A stretch of 64,000 nucleotides of DNA from Myrica gale. Lineage: Eukaryota; Streptophyta; Magnoliopsida; Fagales; Myricaceae. The position numbers were made by a program, and so were the translations under genes. The notes beneath the pieces were generated by a model. That model was not told the origin of the DNA. It worked only from the letters and a program-made list of their open reading frames with translations, and did not search any database. The stretch's first letter is position 1; each line of letters starts with the position of its first letter. Below are positions 1 to 13,074 of this stretch, in pieces. The stretch covers positions 7,572,501 through 7,636,500 of the forward strand of contig OZ005613.1 of the NCBI GenBank assembly GCA_963930655.1, given 5' to 3'.

Positions 1-470
1 GCACTGAAAAATCCACAGAAACCACCGAAATCACCACAACAATTGCCGAGAGCCACAAAACACCAATACCCAGTGTCGGAAATACTACAGAGATGGTCGA
101 CAGGAGGAAAGAAGAACCAGAAGAGCTACGGGTTCGAGAAAAAAAAGGAAGATGGGTGTTGTTAAAAAAATCAACGGAAACGAAACCCACGAAGAAGAAC
201 AAGAGAGACAGATTAGAGTACTGGCTCTGATACCATGACAATAATTGAGGAAAAATTAACCGAATGAATTGGCTGTATGTATCCTTCTCATTGTATAGAG
301 ATTTGAATCGAGCTATACAAAGTACGTTATCAATTTACAAGGAAAGAAATCAAGTTGAAACGTTATAGAAAACACGTATCAAGCTAAACTAGGAAAGAAA
401 ACAAGTATCTGTTGCGATATACAGCTGTAGAATAAGTGATTAAATATGACAACAAAGTTGTCCGTTGACA
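1..470 (-). mobile_element. Ty1/copia-like LTR and start of internal region, running off the left edge
   Basis: Read on the minus strand, a primer-binding site TGGTATCAGAGC (224-235) directly follows a sequence ending ATTGTCA. That fits an LTR end abutting its primer site. A candidate LTR runs 236-470, starting TGTCAACGGA and ending TTGTCA. The internal region would continue leftward out of the window. The LTR outer boundary is a guess because the partner LTR is not visible. Confidence 0.5.
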
Positions 471-825
471 CCTTAAACAATTTACATTTGATTTCTTGAT
501 TTCGTAGCTCATGAATTAGCCTCTTTGAAATGAAGCAAGTATCACTTTTCGTTGCCTTGTAATTTTATTAAATTTCAGCTCTTTCTTTAGTGATGACTTG
601 TGAAGGCTAAGGCAGATGTTCTGCTACATGACTCTGCCAATTCACAAACTTTTATGTCTGGGGAATTATACATACGCACCACAACCATATACATTACACA
701 TATTCTCTTTCTATTGTGTACAGTGCATTATGGCCTTTTAGTACTCTTGGATGGCCAGATGTATCGGCAGAGGATTTTAAACGATTTTACCCGACAACAA
801 TGCTTGAAATTGGGTAATGTCACTC

Positions 826-941
826 TTTTTTTTCTAGGCAAAGCAGGCCAAGCCTGCGGGGGTGGGGGTGGGAGGATTTGAACTCCAGTTCAGGACCCGC
901 GATACAGGAGGAGATGCCACTTGAGCCATAGCTCATTGGCA
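826..941 (-). mobile_element. tRNA-derived SINE with 14-bp target-site duplication
   Basis: On the minus strand the sequence has an A box TGGCTCAAGTGG (complement of 917-928) and a B box GAGTTCAAATCC (complement of 875-886) at normal tRNA spacing. A C-rich stretch follows, then an oligo-A tail seen as poly-T at 826-833. The 14-bp direct repeat GGGTAATGTCACTC flanks it at 812-825 and 942-955. It landed in the splice donor region just after the first valyl-tRNA synthetase exon, duplicating the gtaatg donor. Confidence 0.85.
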
Positions 942-1954
942 GGGTAATGTCACTCCTTACAAAGCTTTCACTTCCCTTGTGACCTCTCTCTTTTTTGCTC
1001 TCTCTGTGTTTGGCTGTGTCTGTGTGTGTGCATGCAGCTACATTTGATGTAGAATTGCCAGATGGGAAACCTGGCATTTATGCTGAACATATATTTAGTT
1101 AGAAAATCTGCTTACTAGGTGCCTTTCCCGTAGTACACGGAGAAGCATATGCAACTATTGAACTGCAAATTGTATTTTAATTCTAATGGATATAGTAGTC
1201 AAGGCACTGCTACCATTCTTTTCTTCTTTTGATCTATGAAATATTAATTTCTTGTCTAGGGCTTACGTTCTTATTTTATAGAGTGTTGGAATTGATACTA
1301 CTTTCATGTTTGGACTATATTGTTCTTTTGGGTGGCAAGGATGGTCATGCTGGGAATTGAGTTCACTGGAACTGTACCATTCTCATATGTTTATCTTCAT
1401 GGACTCATCCGAGACTCACAAGTGAGTTTAGTGCATTATTAAAATTTCTTATGGGGCTGATTTTCCGGAACTGTAGCCCTTAATGCATTATCTTTCTATA
1501 CCTTTCTCTCGAAGTTCTGCAGTCCATTTTGGCTTGGTTTGATTTGGCTCAAACTACCAATCTTTGAAACACTACCTGTTTCAATTCTAGTGAGCATATG
1601 TATCATTCTTGAAAGCTTTACTTTTGATGAATGAAGTCCTTCTGGCCACTTGATGACTATTGCATCACATAATTTGATAATGCAGTAGACATTGCGACCT
1701 ACCATTATCTTTAATTTCTGTGACGGCAGTTGTTGTCTGATATGGAATTGAAACTTTTGAAATCTCGGGCAAAATTTAAACGAACTCTGAATGACGACCA
1801 AAGTGGAATTGCATAGTTTCTCTGTTTTCCCGTGTCCAAAAATAATGTCAACCATAGGTAAGAATTGCAGAAAGAAGAAATCCACCTTACAGTGTAATAG
1901 GTGTACATTTTCTCTAACTTCTTGTTTTGTTTTGTTTTGGCTGGAGCGTCTTCC

Positions 1955-1998
1955 AACTAAATCTTAGTTTTTTTTTATAAGTAAACTAAATCTTAGTT
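1955..1998 (-). mobile_element. Minimal LINE tail insertion with target duplication
   Basis: A 15-bp direct repeat AACTAAATCTTAGTT (1955-1969 and 1984-1998) brackets a 14-nt insert. Read on the minus strand the insert is TACTTATAAAAAAA, the 3-prime end seen on the LINE at 18.7-24.4 kb. It looks like an extremely 5-prime-truncated LINE insertion. Confidence 0.55.
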
Positions 1999-1999
1999 G

Positions 2000-2395
2000 T
2001 CGAGAAACTCACAGTTTTCAGTGCTTTCAGTATGTCCTCGGAGTTCGTGGGGTGGGGGGGGTTCCCAGAATTACCAAGTAAACTCATAGTTTTCACTGCA
2101 TTTCGTACATTCTCTAGAAGAGGACATTTTACCTTATATAAACGCCATCTCTTGCCAAATGGATGGCTTATTACTTTCTATGTGGCGAGGAAAGCACAAA
2201 AATCGGTCATAATCATGATCTTACAAGTACTTAGGAGTGGCTTCACAAAATCACCTGTCTTTTACCTCTTTTCCAGTTCTTTTTGAATAAATAGTTTCTC
2301 TACTTAAAACGAAACAAAAGAAAGAACCAAGAAAAAGAAAACAAAAAGCAAAGACGAAAAAATTTTGGATAATCTTTGAAAAGTTTGATGGCCTT
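2000..2395. other. Intron remnant, no gene seen
   Basis: AT-rich sequence inside the enlarged valyl-tRNA synthetase intron, with a G run at 2049-2060. I see no coding, RNA or repeat signal. It ends with GCCTT (2391-2395), the left target duplication of the gypsy element. Confidence 0.5.
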
Positions 2396-3016
2396 TGTTA
2401 CACGACTGACTGGCTGGTGGGTAGATGGACAGGGAAAGAGTTTAGGGTTCGGCAGGAAGAGCTTCGAGAGACTTCATAAGACACGAAGACATGAAGACAT
2501 CGACATCTAGCTGGAGACCTCTGTTTTATGTTTTATGCGTCATGGGCCATTACAAGTTGGGCTTGTGATTTTGGGTGTTGGGCTTGCAGTGATGGAGTGT
2601 TGGAGTGTTCGGTGTTAACTAGTTGGGCTTGTGGTGTTGGGTGTTGGGTTTGCAGTGAGGAAGTATCGGTGTAATTGTGGGCTGGTCATGGGCCAGGTTG
2701 AGTTAAAGCCCAGTAGTATTGTTTTTCCTTTTACGTATTGTATTTCCATTTCAAGTGGTAGCTGGTGGAGTTTGTTAGGAGAGTCTGTTAGGAAGTTACG
2801 GGTTGGCTTATAGGGAGTACGTCGGGGAAAGGAGGGGTATCGAAAAACCAATCAATATTCTCTCTATCTCTCCCTGTTCATCTCTTCTGTAAGGAGGTTG
2901 GCCAAACCTCGAATTTGGCCTTATCTAGCTTTGAATTCAATACAAGTCCAACACTTACATAAAAAATACTTGAGAGCATTACAAAAATTCTACAAATTCT
3001 CTACTGTGTTGTTACA
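2396..3016 (+). repeat. 5-prime LTR of the gypsy element
   Basis: 621 bp, starts TGTTACACGA and ends TTGTTACA, nearly identical to 7436-8045. It keeps a 10-bp stretch near 2760-2770 that the other LTR lacks. Confidence 0.93.
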
Positions 3017-3018
3017 TT

Positions 3019-3030
3019 TGGTATCAGAGC
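3019..3030 (+). promoter_or_regulatory. tRNA-Met primer-binding site of the gypsy element
   Basis: TGGTATCAGAGC, complementary to the 3-prime end of plant initiator tRNA-Met, two bases after the LTR end. Confidence 0.9.
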
Positions 3031-6000
3031 CGTACGATTCTACCATGGCTGAAGGAACTCACTCCAAGGAGGTTCAGGAGAATCTCAACCTGTTGAAGAA
3101 AGAACAAGAGGATCAAAAGCAAATGATGAATGAATTAGTGCAACAACTGGCTCTACTTACCGTGAACATGCAGCTGTTGCTCAAGAACAAGGAGAAGGAG
3201 AAGGAGCCTGAGGAGATGCTTGTGGTCAGTCCCCATAATCCAACACCAGGAGGAAGTGGAGGAGGTGCCGATCCAGGGGGATTGCAATTCAGATCAGTCA
3301 AATTGGACTTTCCAAGGTTTGATGGAACATATCCCAATTGTTGGCTGTATAAAACTACTCAGTTCTTCAATTTTCACAAAACTCCCATCACTCACCGTCT
3401 ATTACTAGCTTCCTATCATATGGAAGGTCAAGCTCTAATATGGTTTCAAGACTTGGAAGCTTCTGGTTGTTTACGTAACTGGGAGGAGTTTGTGCAAGAT
3501 CTTTTGACCAGATTTGGTCCTAGTGCATACGATGACCCAATGGAGATGTTAACTAGACTCAAGCAAGTCACTAGTGTGGAAGTATATAAAAGCCAGCTTG
3601 AAACTCTTTCAAACAGGTTGCGTGGGCTTTCTGAGACCTACAAATTGAGCTGCTTCTTAAGTGGGCTCAAAGATGAAATCCGTCTTCCGGTGAGAATGTT
3701 TAATCCCCCAAATTTAATCACAGCCTATGGGCTAGCCAAAATTCAGGAGGAGCATGTGTTGCTTCATAAGAAAAACAGTAAAGGCCTACTTCCCATTCCA
3801 TCAACCTATACACCCAACAACCAACCATATTCCACAAACAACCATCCACCACCAAGAAAAACCTTTCCAATCCAAAGATTGACACCCTACCAGATGCGTG
3901 AAAGAAGGGAAAAGGGACTATGCTACAATTGTGATGAGAAATGGACATCCAAACATGTTTGTAAGAATCCTAAGTTGTTTATAATGGAGGCATGGGAACC
4001 GGGGGAGTCCAGCTTGGAAGAAGCTGAGGAATGTGTGGAAAAAGAAGCTGAGGAGGGTGTAGAAGCTGTAGAGGCAGATCCAGAGATTTCTCTACATGCA
4101 TTAACAGGATCAATGAATCCTAAGACCATGCGTGTGATAGGGAGATTGGGAGGACAGCATGTGGTGATTCTAATTGATTCAGGGAGTACACATAATTTTT
4201 TGGACCCTTCCATAGTGAAAAAAGGGCAATTACACTGAAAAAGGGGAGGAGCTTAAAGTAAGGGTGGCTAATAGAGATTTGATTACAAGTGAAGGAAGGG
4301 CTGAGAGGTTGAAGGTTGTCATTCAGGGAAATACTTTCCTAATTGATACCTATGTGTTGGCCCTAGCAGGATGTGATATGGTATTGGGAGTTTCTTGGTT
4401 GAGAACCTTATGACAGATTTTGTGGAATTTCTCAGACTTAACCATGCAGTTTGGTGTGGGTGCTAAGGAAGTGAAGCTACTAGGGTTGAATCCTGTTCAG
4501 TTAATGGGGGGCAAGGAGCTAACTAAGGTGAATAAGGCAGGACAAAAGGGCATTTTTCTACAGCTCTTAGAACCGATGGTCTCTGATACAACAGAACTAC
4601 TTCCAGAAATGGAGGAGTTATTGCAGCAGTTCTCAGACACATTCGAGGAGCCTACTGGTCTACCCCCAGCTAGGTCTCATGACCATGCTATTGTACTGAA
4701 GGAGGGAGCCTCTCCTACCTCTGTAAGACCCTATCGTTATCCTTTTTTTCAGAAAGAGGAAATTGAAAAGATTGTTAGGGAATTATTGAATTCGGGCGTT
4801 ATCAGATTGAGTCAAAGCCCATTTTCATCCCCTGTTTTGCTGGTAAGGAAGGCAGATGGGACATGGAGAATGTGTGTGGACTATAGGGCCCTAAACAAGG
4901 AAACAATGAAGGATAAATTTCCTATACCCGTAGTGGATGAGCTGTTGGATGAATTTTATGGAGCGAAGTATTTTTCTAAGCTGGATTTAAGATCTGGATA
5001 CCACCAGATCAGGGTCAGACCTGGAGATATACCAAAAACAGCCTTTAGAACTCATGACGGTCACTATGAGTTCTTGGTCATGCCCTTCTGGTTGACTAAT
5101 GCACCTTCTACATTCCAAAGTCTCATGAATGAGATTTTCAGACTCTTCCTAAGAAAATTTGTCCTAGTTTTCTTTGATGACATTCTGATCTATAGCAAAA
5201 CATGGTATGAACATCTACAGCATCTTAAAGTGACTTTGGAGATTCTAATAAAACACCAACTCTATGCAAAAAAGTCTAAATGTCGGTTTGGATGCCATGA
5301 GGTGGATTACCTAGGCCATATTGTGTCAGACAAGGGTGTTAGGGCAGATCCTTCCAAGATAATTGCGATGATTGATTGGCCTACTCCAAAAACTTTAAAG
5401 TCCTTGAGGGGTTTTTTGGGGTTGACTGGGTACTACAGAAAGTTTATCAAGGGTTATGGCTCAATTGCAGCTCCATTAACTGCTTTATTGAAGAAAAATG
5501 CCTTTGAGTGGTCTACTGCAGCTACTGAGGCCTTCCAAAATCTCAAGGCAGCAGTCACTGAACCCCCAGTCTTGGCACTTCCAGACTTTGCTAAACCCTT
5601 TATTCTAGAATGTGATGCTAGTGGAGTGGGTATTAGAGCTGTTCTGATGCAAGAGGGAAGACCTATTGCTTTCTTCAGTCAAGCTCTTAAGGGTAAAACA
5701 TTGACTATGTCCACCTACGAGAAGGAGCTATTGGCTGTGGTATCAGCTGTACAGAAGTGGAGACCCTACCTAATTGGCCAAACGTTTGCGGTGAGGACAG
5801 ATCAGCAAAGCTTGAAGCATTTGCTGGAGCAAAAAATTGGGACTCCCTTTTCAGCAAAAATGGTTAACAAAACTGTTGGGGTATGACTTCCGAGTGGAGT
5901 ACAAGAGAGGGAAGGAAAATAGGGTGGCTGATGCCCTATCTAGGAAGGAGGAGGTACCTACTGATTCAACCTTGGCAGCCCTCTCATTCCCTACAGCTAC

Positions 6001-7435
6001 ATGGTTAGATGACCTCAAATCTAGCTATTTAGATGATGCAACAAAGGAGTTGTTATCCAAGTGGGACAAGAGTGAGTTGGATCCAGTCAAATACAATCTA
6101 AGGAATGGGATTTTATCCTACAAGGGAAGACTATTTGTGGGTTCTCATAATCAACTACGTGACCAGATTATACAACACTCTCATGATACACCCTTAGGGG
6201 GCCATTCGGGGTATGACAAAACTCTGAAGAGAGCAAGCAGGGATTTCTATTGGCCAGGCCTTAAGCAACAGATCAGACAACATATTCGGGAGTGTCATAT
6301 TTGTCAACAGGCTAAACATGAGAATATTGCCCCTGGGGGTATGCTACAACCCTTACCTATTCCAGATCGTTCATGGACTCACATCACCATGGATTTTATT
6401 GAAGGACTTCCTATTTCACAGGGGTATTCAGTCATCTATGTGGTGGTAGATAGACTATCTAAATATGCTCACTTCATCCCCTTATCTCATCCTTATTCGG
6501 CTTCTAAGGTTGCTATGACTTTCCTTCACTCAGTTTTTAAACTACATGGCCTACCAGAATCCATAATCTCTGATCGTGATCCTACATTCACTAGTAATTT
6601 TTGGAAGGAACTTTTTAGGGTCCAGGGCACTACTCTTTCCTACAGTACTGCCTACCATCCACAAACAGACGGCCAGACAGAAATTGTTAACAAATGCTTG
6701 GAGAATTATCTTCGGTGCTTTGTGGGTGATCGGCCAAAGGATTGGTCTCAGTGGATTCCCTTGGCCGAGTGGTGGTACAACACAAACTATCATTCTTCTA
6801 CAAGGTTAACCCCATATGAAGTTGTGTATGGACAGTTACCTCCCCGTTTATTACCATATGATGCTGGCACTACTCAAGTCGCAGCAGTGGAGTCCACTCT
6901 CCGAACGAGGGATCAGACCTTGCAGCTCCTCAAAGAGAACCTCGCAAAAGCACAGCACAGGATGAAACACTATACAGATCTCAAACGAACAGAGAGAGTA
7001 TTCGAAGTTGGGGACTGGGTTTACCTTCGTTTGCAGCCGTACCGCCAGACCTCTGTTGCTCATCGCCGAAGGTTGAAACTTTCTCCACGTTTCTACGGTC
7101 CCTTCCAAATCACCAATCGAGTAGGGGAGGTTGCTTATCGCCTTCAACAGCCCTGATCCATCCTGTGTTTCACGTTTCTCAGCTCAAACGGAAACTGGGT
7201 ACCGGGGTTGTTCCTCTTCCGACTTTGCCACCACTAGATCTGCAAGGTATTCTAAAGCCAGAGCCCCTTACAGTGATAGATCGCCGAGTTCTTCGTCTGG
7301 GGTAGTTTCCTTGCACTGAAGTTTTGGTTCAATGGGTCGGGCAGGAGTGGAAGATGCTACATGGGAGCGCCTGAACTCTTTGCGCCTTCAATTCCCGCAC
7401 CTTGTGGGCAAGGTGCTCTAAAAAGGGGTGGGCAA

Positions 7436-8045
7436 TGTTACACGACTGACTGGCTGGTGGGTAGATGGACAGGGAAAGAGTTTAGGGTTCGGCAGGAAGA
7501 GCTTCAAGAGACTTCATAAGACACGAAGACATGAAGACATCGACATCCAGCTGGAGACCTCTGTTTTATGTTTTATGCATCATGGGCCATTACAAGTTGG
7601 GCTTGTGATGTTGGGTGTTGGGCTTGCAGTGATGGAGTGTTGGAGTGTTCGGTGTTAATTAGTTGGGCTTGTGGTGTTGGGTGTTGGGTTTGCAGTGAGG
7701 AAGTATCGGTGTAATTGTGGGCTGGTCATGGGCCAGGTTGAGTTAAAGCCCAGTAGTATTGTTTTTCCTTTTGCGTATTGTATTTCCATTTCAAGTGGAG
7801 TCTGTTAGGAGAGTCTGTTAGGAAGTTACGGGTTGGCTTATAGGGAGTACGTCGGGGAAAGGAAGGGTATCGAAAAACCAATCAATATTCTCTTTATCTC
7901 TCCCTGTTCATCTCTTCTGTAAGGAGGTTGGCCAAACCTTGAATTTGGCCTTATCTAGCTTTGAATTCAATACAAGTCCAACACTTACATAAAAATACTT
8001 GAGAGCATTACAGAAATCCTACAAATTCTCTACTGTGTTGTTACA
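7436..8045 (+). repeat. 3-prime LTR of the gypsy element
   Basis: 610 bp partner of the LTR at 2396-3016. It is preceded by the purine tract AAAAGGGGTGGGCA and followed by the target duplication GCCTT. Confidence 0.93.
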
Positions 8046-8582
8046 GCCTTCTGCAGTAATATCCACCAATCAAGAGCGAGGTGGATTTCTATGTTTGTTT
8101 TTCTGTATATTGCGTTTGTATTTGTATTTTTCCAAGAATTGAATTAGGACTACATAGTTCATCTTGAAAAATGACACTTCTTATAGCAGTATTCATGTCG
8201 AAATTTAAGTATTACTTATTAGTACAGATAAAGATACCGTAGTCAATTTTACATCTTAGACATATAGAAAAGAAGAGAATAAATGAATAACATTAATAGT
8301 TCCATCGCTTCTCTGGCTAATATAAGAGATGATAGATAGAAGCTCTGATACCAAAATGGGTTTGGAACAGAACTCGGTGAAAGTACCCACCAATAATATC
8401 CCGAACAAAATTTTTCTGTTTGTAATATTAATGAGTGATGGTTGATTGAACTTATCATGGAATTTTCTAGGATTCAGAGGTAGAGACCCATTAGATGTTA
8501 ATAAACTTTCTCTGGCATGAAACTACCTTAGAGAAACTTAGATTGAGATGAAAATTTATAAGTTCTGTTCCAAACCCATTTT
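8046..8582. other. Short LTR-like debris with a 23-bp inverted repeat
   Basis: No gene. On the minus strand a primer-site match TGGTATCAGAGC lies at 8342-8353. AAAATGGGTTTGGAACAGAACT at 8353-8374 recurs exactly inverted at 8561-8582 (one extra outer pair, C8352 with G8583), enclosing 186 bp. It could be the edge of an old minus-strand LTR element or a small foldback. The rest, 8051-8340, shows nothing recognisable. Confidence 0.45.
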
Positions 8583-10175
8583 GTTTTCTTCGTTGTCTCC
8601 TTCTATGCTTTGAAGAGGTGTCCGGGCTTAAAATCAATCTTGCGAAATCTGAAATTATTCCTATTGGTGCGGTGGGAAATGTTTGTGAATTGGCTGGAAT
8701 TTTGGGATGTAGAGTGTCCTCTCTCCCTATCACTTATCTCGGTCTTCCTTTGGGAGCCCGTTTTAAAAGCATTCACATTTGGGATGACATTATTGAACGT
8801 ACAGAGAGGAGGTTGGCCCGGTGGAAGCGGTGTTATCTCTCGAAAGGAGGTCAAGTTACCTTAATCAAGTCCACTCTTGTTAATCTCCCGACTTACTTTT
8901 TGTCTCTTTTCCCTCTCCCTTCTTCCGTGGCTTGTAGATTGTAGAAACTTCATAGGGACTTTTTATGGGGTAGCAATGACAATGCGCATAAGTTTCATCT
9001 TCTCAAGTGTGATAAGGTGTGCTGCCCTATAAGGAATGGTGGGTTGGGTATTAGGCGATTGTCCACTTTCAACAAGGCTTTGCTTGGGAGGTGATTGTGG
9101 CGCTTTGCAATTAAGAATAACAATTTGTTGAGTGTTATTTTGGATAAATATGGTTGTGTGGAGGGTGGGTGGAGGACTCTCCAGAATGGGGTTCTTACGG
9201 AGTTAGTCTATGGAGATACATCAGCAAAGGGTGGACTTCCTTTAGTGAGAACATCCGTTTTGTGGTGGGTTGTGGTAGTAGAGTTTGTTTTTGGAGTGAT
9301 CTTTGGTGCGGGGAGAGACCTTTGAGACTTGTGTTCCCGCTTCTTTTTGACATGGCTAGCAATAAAGAAGCTACGGTGGCGGACTATTGGAATGAGAATT
9401 CTGGTTGGGGGCTTGGAATATTCAACTTGTTAGAGCAGCGAACGATTAGGAGTTGGAGATTTTCTCATCCTTCTTCTCATTTCTTTACCCCATGGTCCCT
9501 AGAAGTGGGGCTGAAGATAGTTTGGGTGGAGTCTAGATCTGGAAATTTCTCCGTGAAGTCGATGTATGGGATACTTTCTTGTAATCCTAGCACCACTTTT
9601 CCATGGAGATAGATTTGGAGGTCCTCAGTCCCTATGAGAGTCTCCTTTTTTGTGTGAGAGGCTGCCCGTGGAAGAGTCTTGACTATCGATAATCTTAGGA
9701 GGGGTTTATGTATTCTTGATTGGTGCTTCTTATGTAGAAATTTTGGGGAATCTGTGGATCATATCCTCCTTCATTGTACGGTCGCTAGGGATCTTTGGTA
9801 CCATGTGTTTATCATTATGAACTATTGTTGGGTTATATCATCCAAGGTGACTGAAGTGTTGAGCAGTTGGAGGAGGAAGTTTATTGACCCCCTTGCTTCG
9901 GTTGTGTGGAAGATGATCCCTTCGTGCATTTGGTGGGAGCGGAATGATAGATGTTTCAATGAAACTTTTTTGTCTCTTGAAGGGTTGAACGGCAAGCTGA
10001 TGACTTCTCTGTTTTTGTGGGCTAATGTTGTTCTAGGCTATCCTTTCTTGGATTTTTTCTGATTTCCTTAGTTTTGTAGCTTGTATGGCTTAGGTGCTTC
10101 AGTATAGCACTTGTGTACTGCACCTTTCTTGGTTCTTAATAAAGTTATCCTTATAAAAAAAAGAAAAAGAAATGG
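8583..10175 (+). mobile_element. 5-prime-truncated L1-type LINE (3-prime third)
   Basis: Starts inside the reverse transcriptase (GLKINLAKSEIIPIG, then TYLGLPLGARFKS) and runs through the thumb region (KWRR/FLWG-like block near 8960) to the zf-RVT zinc-binding domain near 9650-9800 (WCFLCRN, SVDHILLHC). The end is a short 3-prime UTR with AATAAAG and an A-rich tail at 10157-10175. Several in-frame stops (for example after ACRL near 8942 and at 9610) show it is dead. It is closely similar in wording to the LINE at 18.7-24.4 kb. It sits in the same pseudogene intron as the gypsy element. Confidence 0.9.
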
Positions 10176-10861
<686 letters not shown>

Positions 10862-11050
10862 TAGTTGCCTGTACATTTTTGGTAATGATTGACTTATATC
10901 ATTTTCTTTCAGGATCTTAATTTATCCACTGGGAGATTGTCCTCCAATAAGGCCTTTACTAACAAATTGTGGAATGCTGGAAAGTTCTTGTTGCAAAATT
11001 TGCCCAATTGTAATGATTCATCTTCTTGGGAAACTATATTGGCTTATAAG

Positions 11051-12849
11051 GTTTGTTCATATTCATTCTCATTGGCTAAGATCAGTAAAATGAAGATATG
11101 ATGCTTGAGTCAAAACTCATAAAGCCAATGCATATTTGGTAGGACATTGTTATTTTAGCCGGAGAAGAAAAATCTCTTCAAGGAGTTAAAAAAGAGGAGC
11201 CATTAGGCACAAAGCATAAGATTAAGAACCTAACTTGTTGAAAATGTGCAGCTGAAGGTAACCCAAATCTCAGGATATTAATCTTTTAGAATAAGATAGG
11301 TGCAAATGGGGTCAAGATATTGTCGCCTCACATAACACAGTCCTATATTGAAGAGTACAATTTCTTGTTCTTGCATCTGAAAAAGTTGTCAAGTGCAATC
11401 ACCACAGGGCATGAAGGAAGTTAGCTTCTAATCTTCTGTTCACCATGAAGAAGATATTTCGTCGTGTTATTCACCTTTTCCCAACTTAAACATGGATGAG
11501 TAGGGATACCCATAGCAACCAAGCTGCAGAGGGGACATTTCTTTCTCCTTTTTGTTGGTGGATATTTAACTTATCATATTGGGGGGTCGGCAAGGCACCC
11601 CAAAGACATTTCGAAGAATGAAAAAAAAGACCCCACGCCCTGTGAATTATAGTACTCAAAATACTTACTCTTTTGCATAAGAATTCATCTAGGAATATTC
11701 GGTTCACCTAATATATCTTGTATAATATTCTATTCGGACAAGCTTTATTTAGTAAGTATCTCGAATTAGATTGTATGCAACAAGCATAAATTAAGTAAGA
11801 ATCAGCAATCCAAAGTGAATTTAAAAACATTGTTAGATGCACAGACATTCTTAATAAGATGTGATAGAGAAAAGGTAGAAACTCCAGATAGAGTATTTTG
11901 ATGGAGGCACATAAGCCAAGACATGGGGATTAAAGCTTTTCCTGAATTATTGGCAAGTGAGCTATTTGACCATCTGCTAATTACTGATGTTCCTTTTAGG
12001 TGTATGTTTCGAGATTTGTTGGGAAAGTTACTTCGAGCCATTGTATTCTAAGTATATAGGGGGCTACAAGGAGTCTAGGATGTCTTTCAGAGAGGATGGC
12101 TTTCCCCCATTATTAGAGCATGCACTTTTGCAGTTTACTAATGAGGGAGAAATCATGAGATTGGTTTGGTCATTTTCCCTTGTTTAGTACTCTATCCATC
12201 TCAAAATCATGTGTTTTGAAATGCCGCAATTAATGACAGCGAAAAAATAAAATGATCTTCCCAAAATTTTTTATTTTATATTAGATGTGGCACAATTTTT
12301 ATGAGAAAATCATTTTCTTCTCAAAATGTGACTGGAGTAACTATATATGTATTATCCGCCAGCTGTAGGTCCACTTTCCCATTCTTTTCATACTCTCCCT
12401 CACCTCATCAACGCCACATGGGGAATAAGTGTTATGTTTTTTTTTTTTCTCAAACAAATGACTCCGTAACAATGAGCGCATAAGAAGGGTGATTTTCACT
12501 TTAGTGTCATTGTTCAAATGAGCTTTGCTTCTCCTATTCATTTGGAGGTCTTTCTTCAAGGTTCATTCAAAGAGAAAGCCAAGATTATTTGTGGTATATA
12601 TTCCAAGTCTGGCATCCACCTTCACCCAATCAATTTCTTACACAAAATCTTAAGTTTTTTTGTTTTTATTTCAATTTCCTCAAAAAGCACCAAGACTGTA
12701 TGAAGAGTTAGAAAATTATTTACAGTTTTCGAAATGAACAAATTTAAACTAATGAGATCGAAATTCTTTAAGCTTGAAAGTTCATTATTAATATGAAATA
12801 CTATTTGATAACTAAGAAATTTGACCATTGATAATAATAATTGTGGTGC
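11051..12849. other. Gene-poor stretch after the last clear synthetase exon
   Basis: Apart from the weak synthetase-like exon at 12000-12040 behind TTCCTTTTAG, I see no coding sequence. There is a T run at 12439-12449 and A/T-rich filler. No element boundaries were recognised. Confidence 0.4.
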
Positions 12850-13074
12850 TAATAATATTTGAATCTTACTTAAGATGGTGGTGGGTGGTGCTCCAGTGTT
12901 AATGGCTATGATGAGTTGGCAATAATTGCAGGAGTTTATGGCAGCAAATTTGATGGTAGAGTGGAGGATGGTGGTGGTAGTGGTTGTCAGCTGGTGGCAT
13001 GTCACCAGCATTTTAATGTTAGGAGTTATTATGAGGATTTAAAGGCAAAGGAGGTTATAGTATGATGGCGGTGC
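12850..13074. repeat. GT/GGT-rich low-complexity stretch, left part
   Basis: G- and T-rich sequence with many GGTGGT and GATGGT units. It was contiguous with 14436-14860 before the hAT-like element between them inserted. Long open frames here (such as tryptophan- and glycine-rich ones) come from the composition, not from a gene. Confidence 0.5.

Larger units (their letters stand above)
2396..8045 (+). mobile_element. Ty3/gypsy chromovirus (Reina-like) LTR retrotransposon, both LTRs present
   Basis: A structurally complete element 5.65 kb long, flanked by GCCTT at 2391-2395 and 8046-8050. Parts in order: 5-prime LTR 2396-3016, primer site 3019-3030, gag about 3.05-4.0 kb with a CCHC-type zinc knuckle, aspartic protease about 4.1-4.35 kb (IDSGSTHNF), reverse transcriptase about 4.7-5.4 kb (VFFDDIL), RNase H about 5.5-5.95 kb, integrase about 6.1-6.95 kb with an HHCC-type head, a short chromodomain-like tail about 7.15-7.42 kb, polypurine tract 7421-7433, 3-prime LTR 7436-8045. 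Its order and RT wording resemble Reina-type chromoviruses. The coding part is a fossil with about three to four breaks. The LTRs differ by about a dozen substitutions and two small indels by eye (near 2 percent), so insertion is recent, perhaps one to several million years depending on the rate. Confidence 0.93.

Noticed and set aside
875-928. tRNA gene on the minus strand
   Set aside because: A and B boxes are present, but there is no cloverleaf acceptor stem. The poly-A tail and target duplication identify a SINE.
9154-9612. Separate 152-residue gene
   Set aside because: It is part of the LINE C-terminal region between the thumb and zf-RVT.
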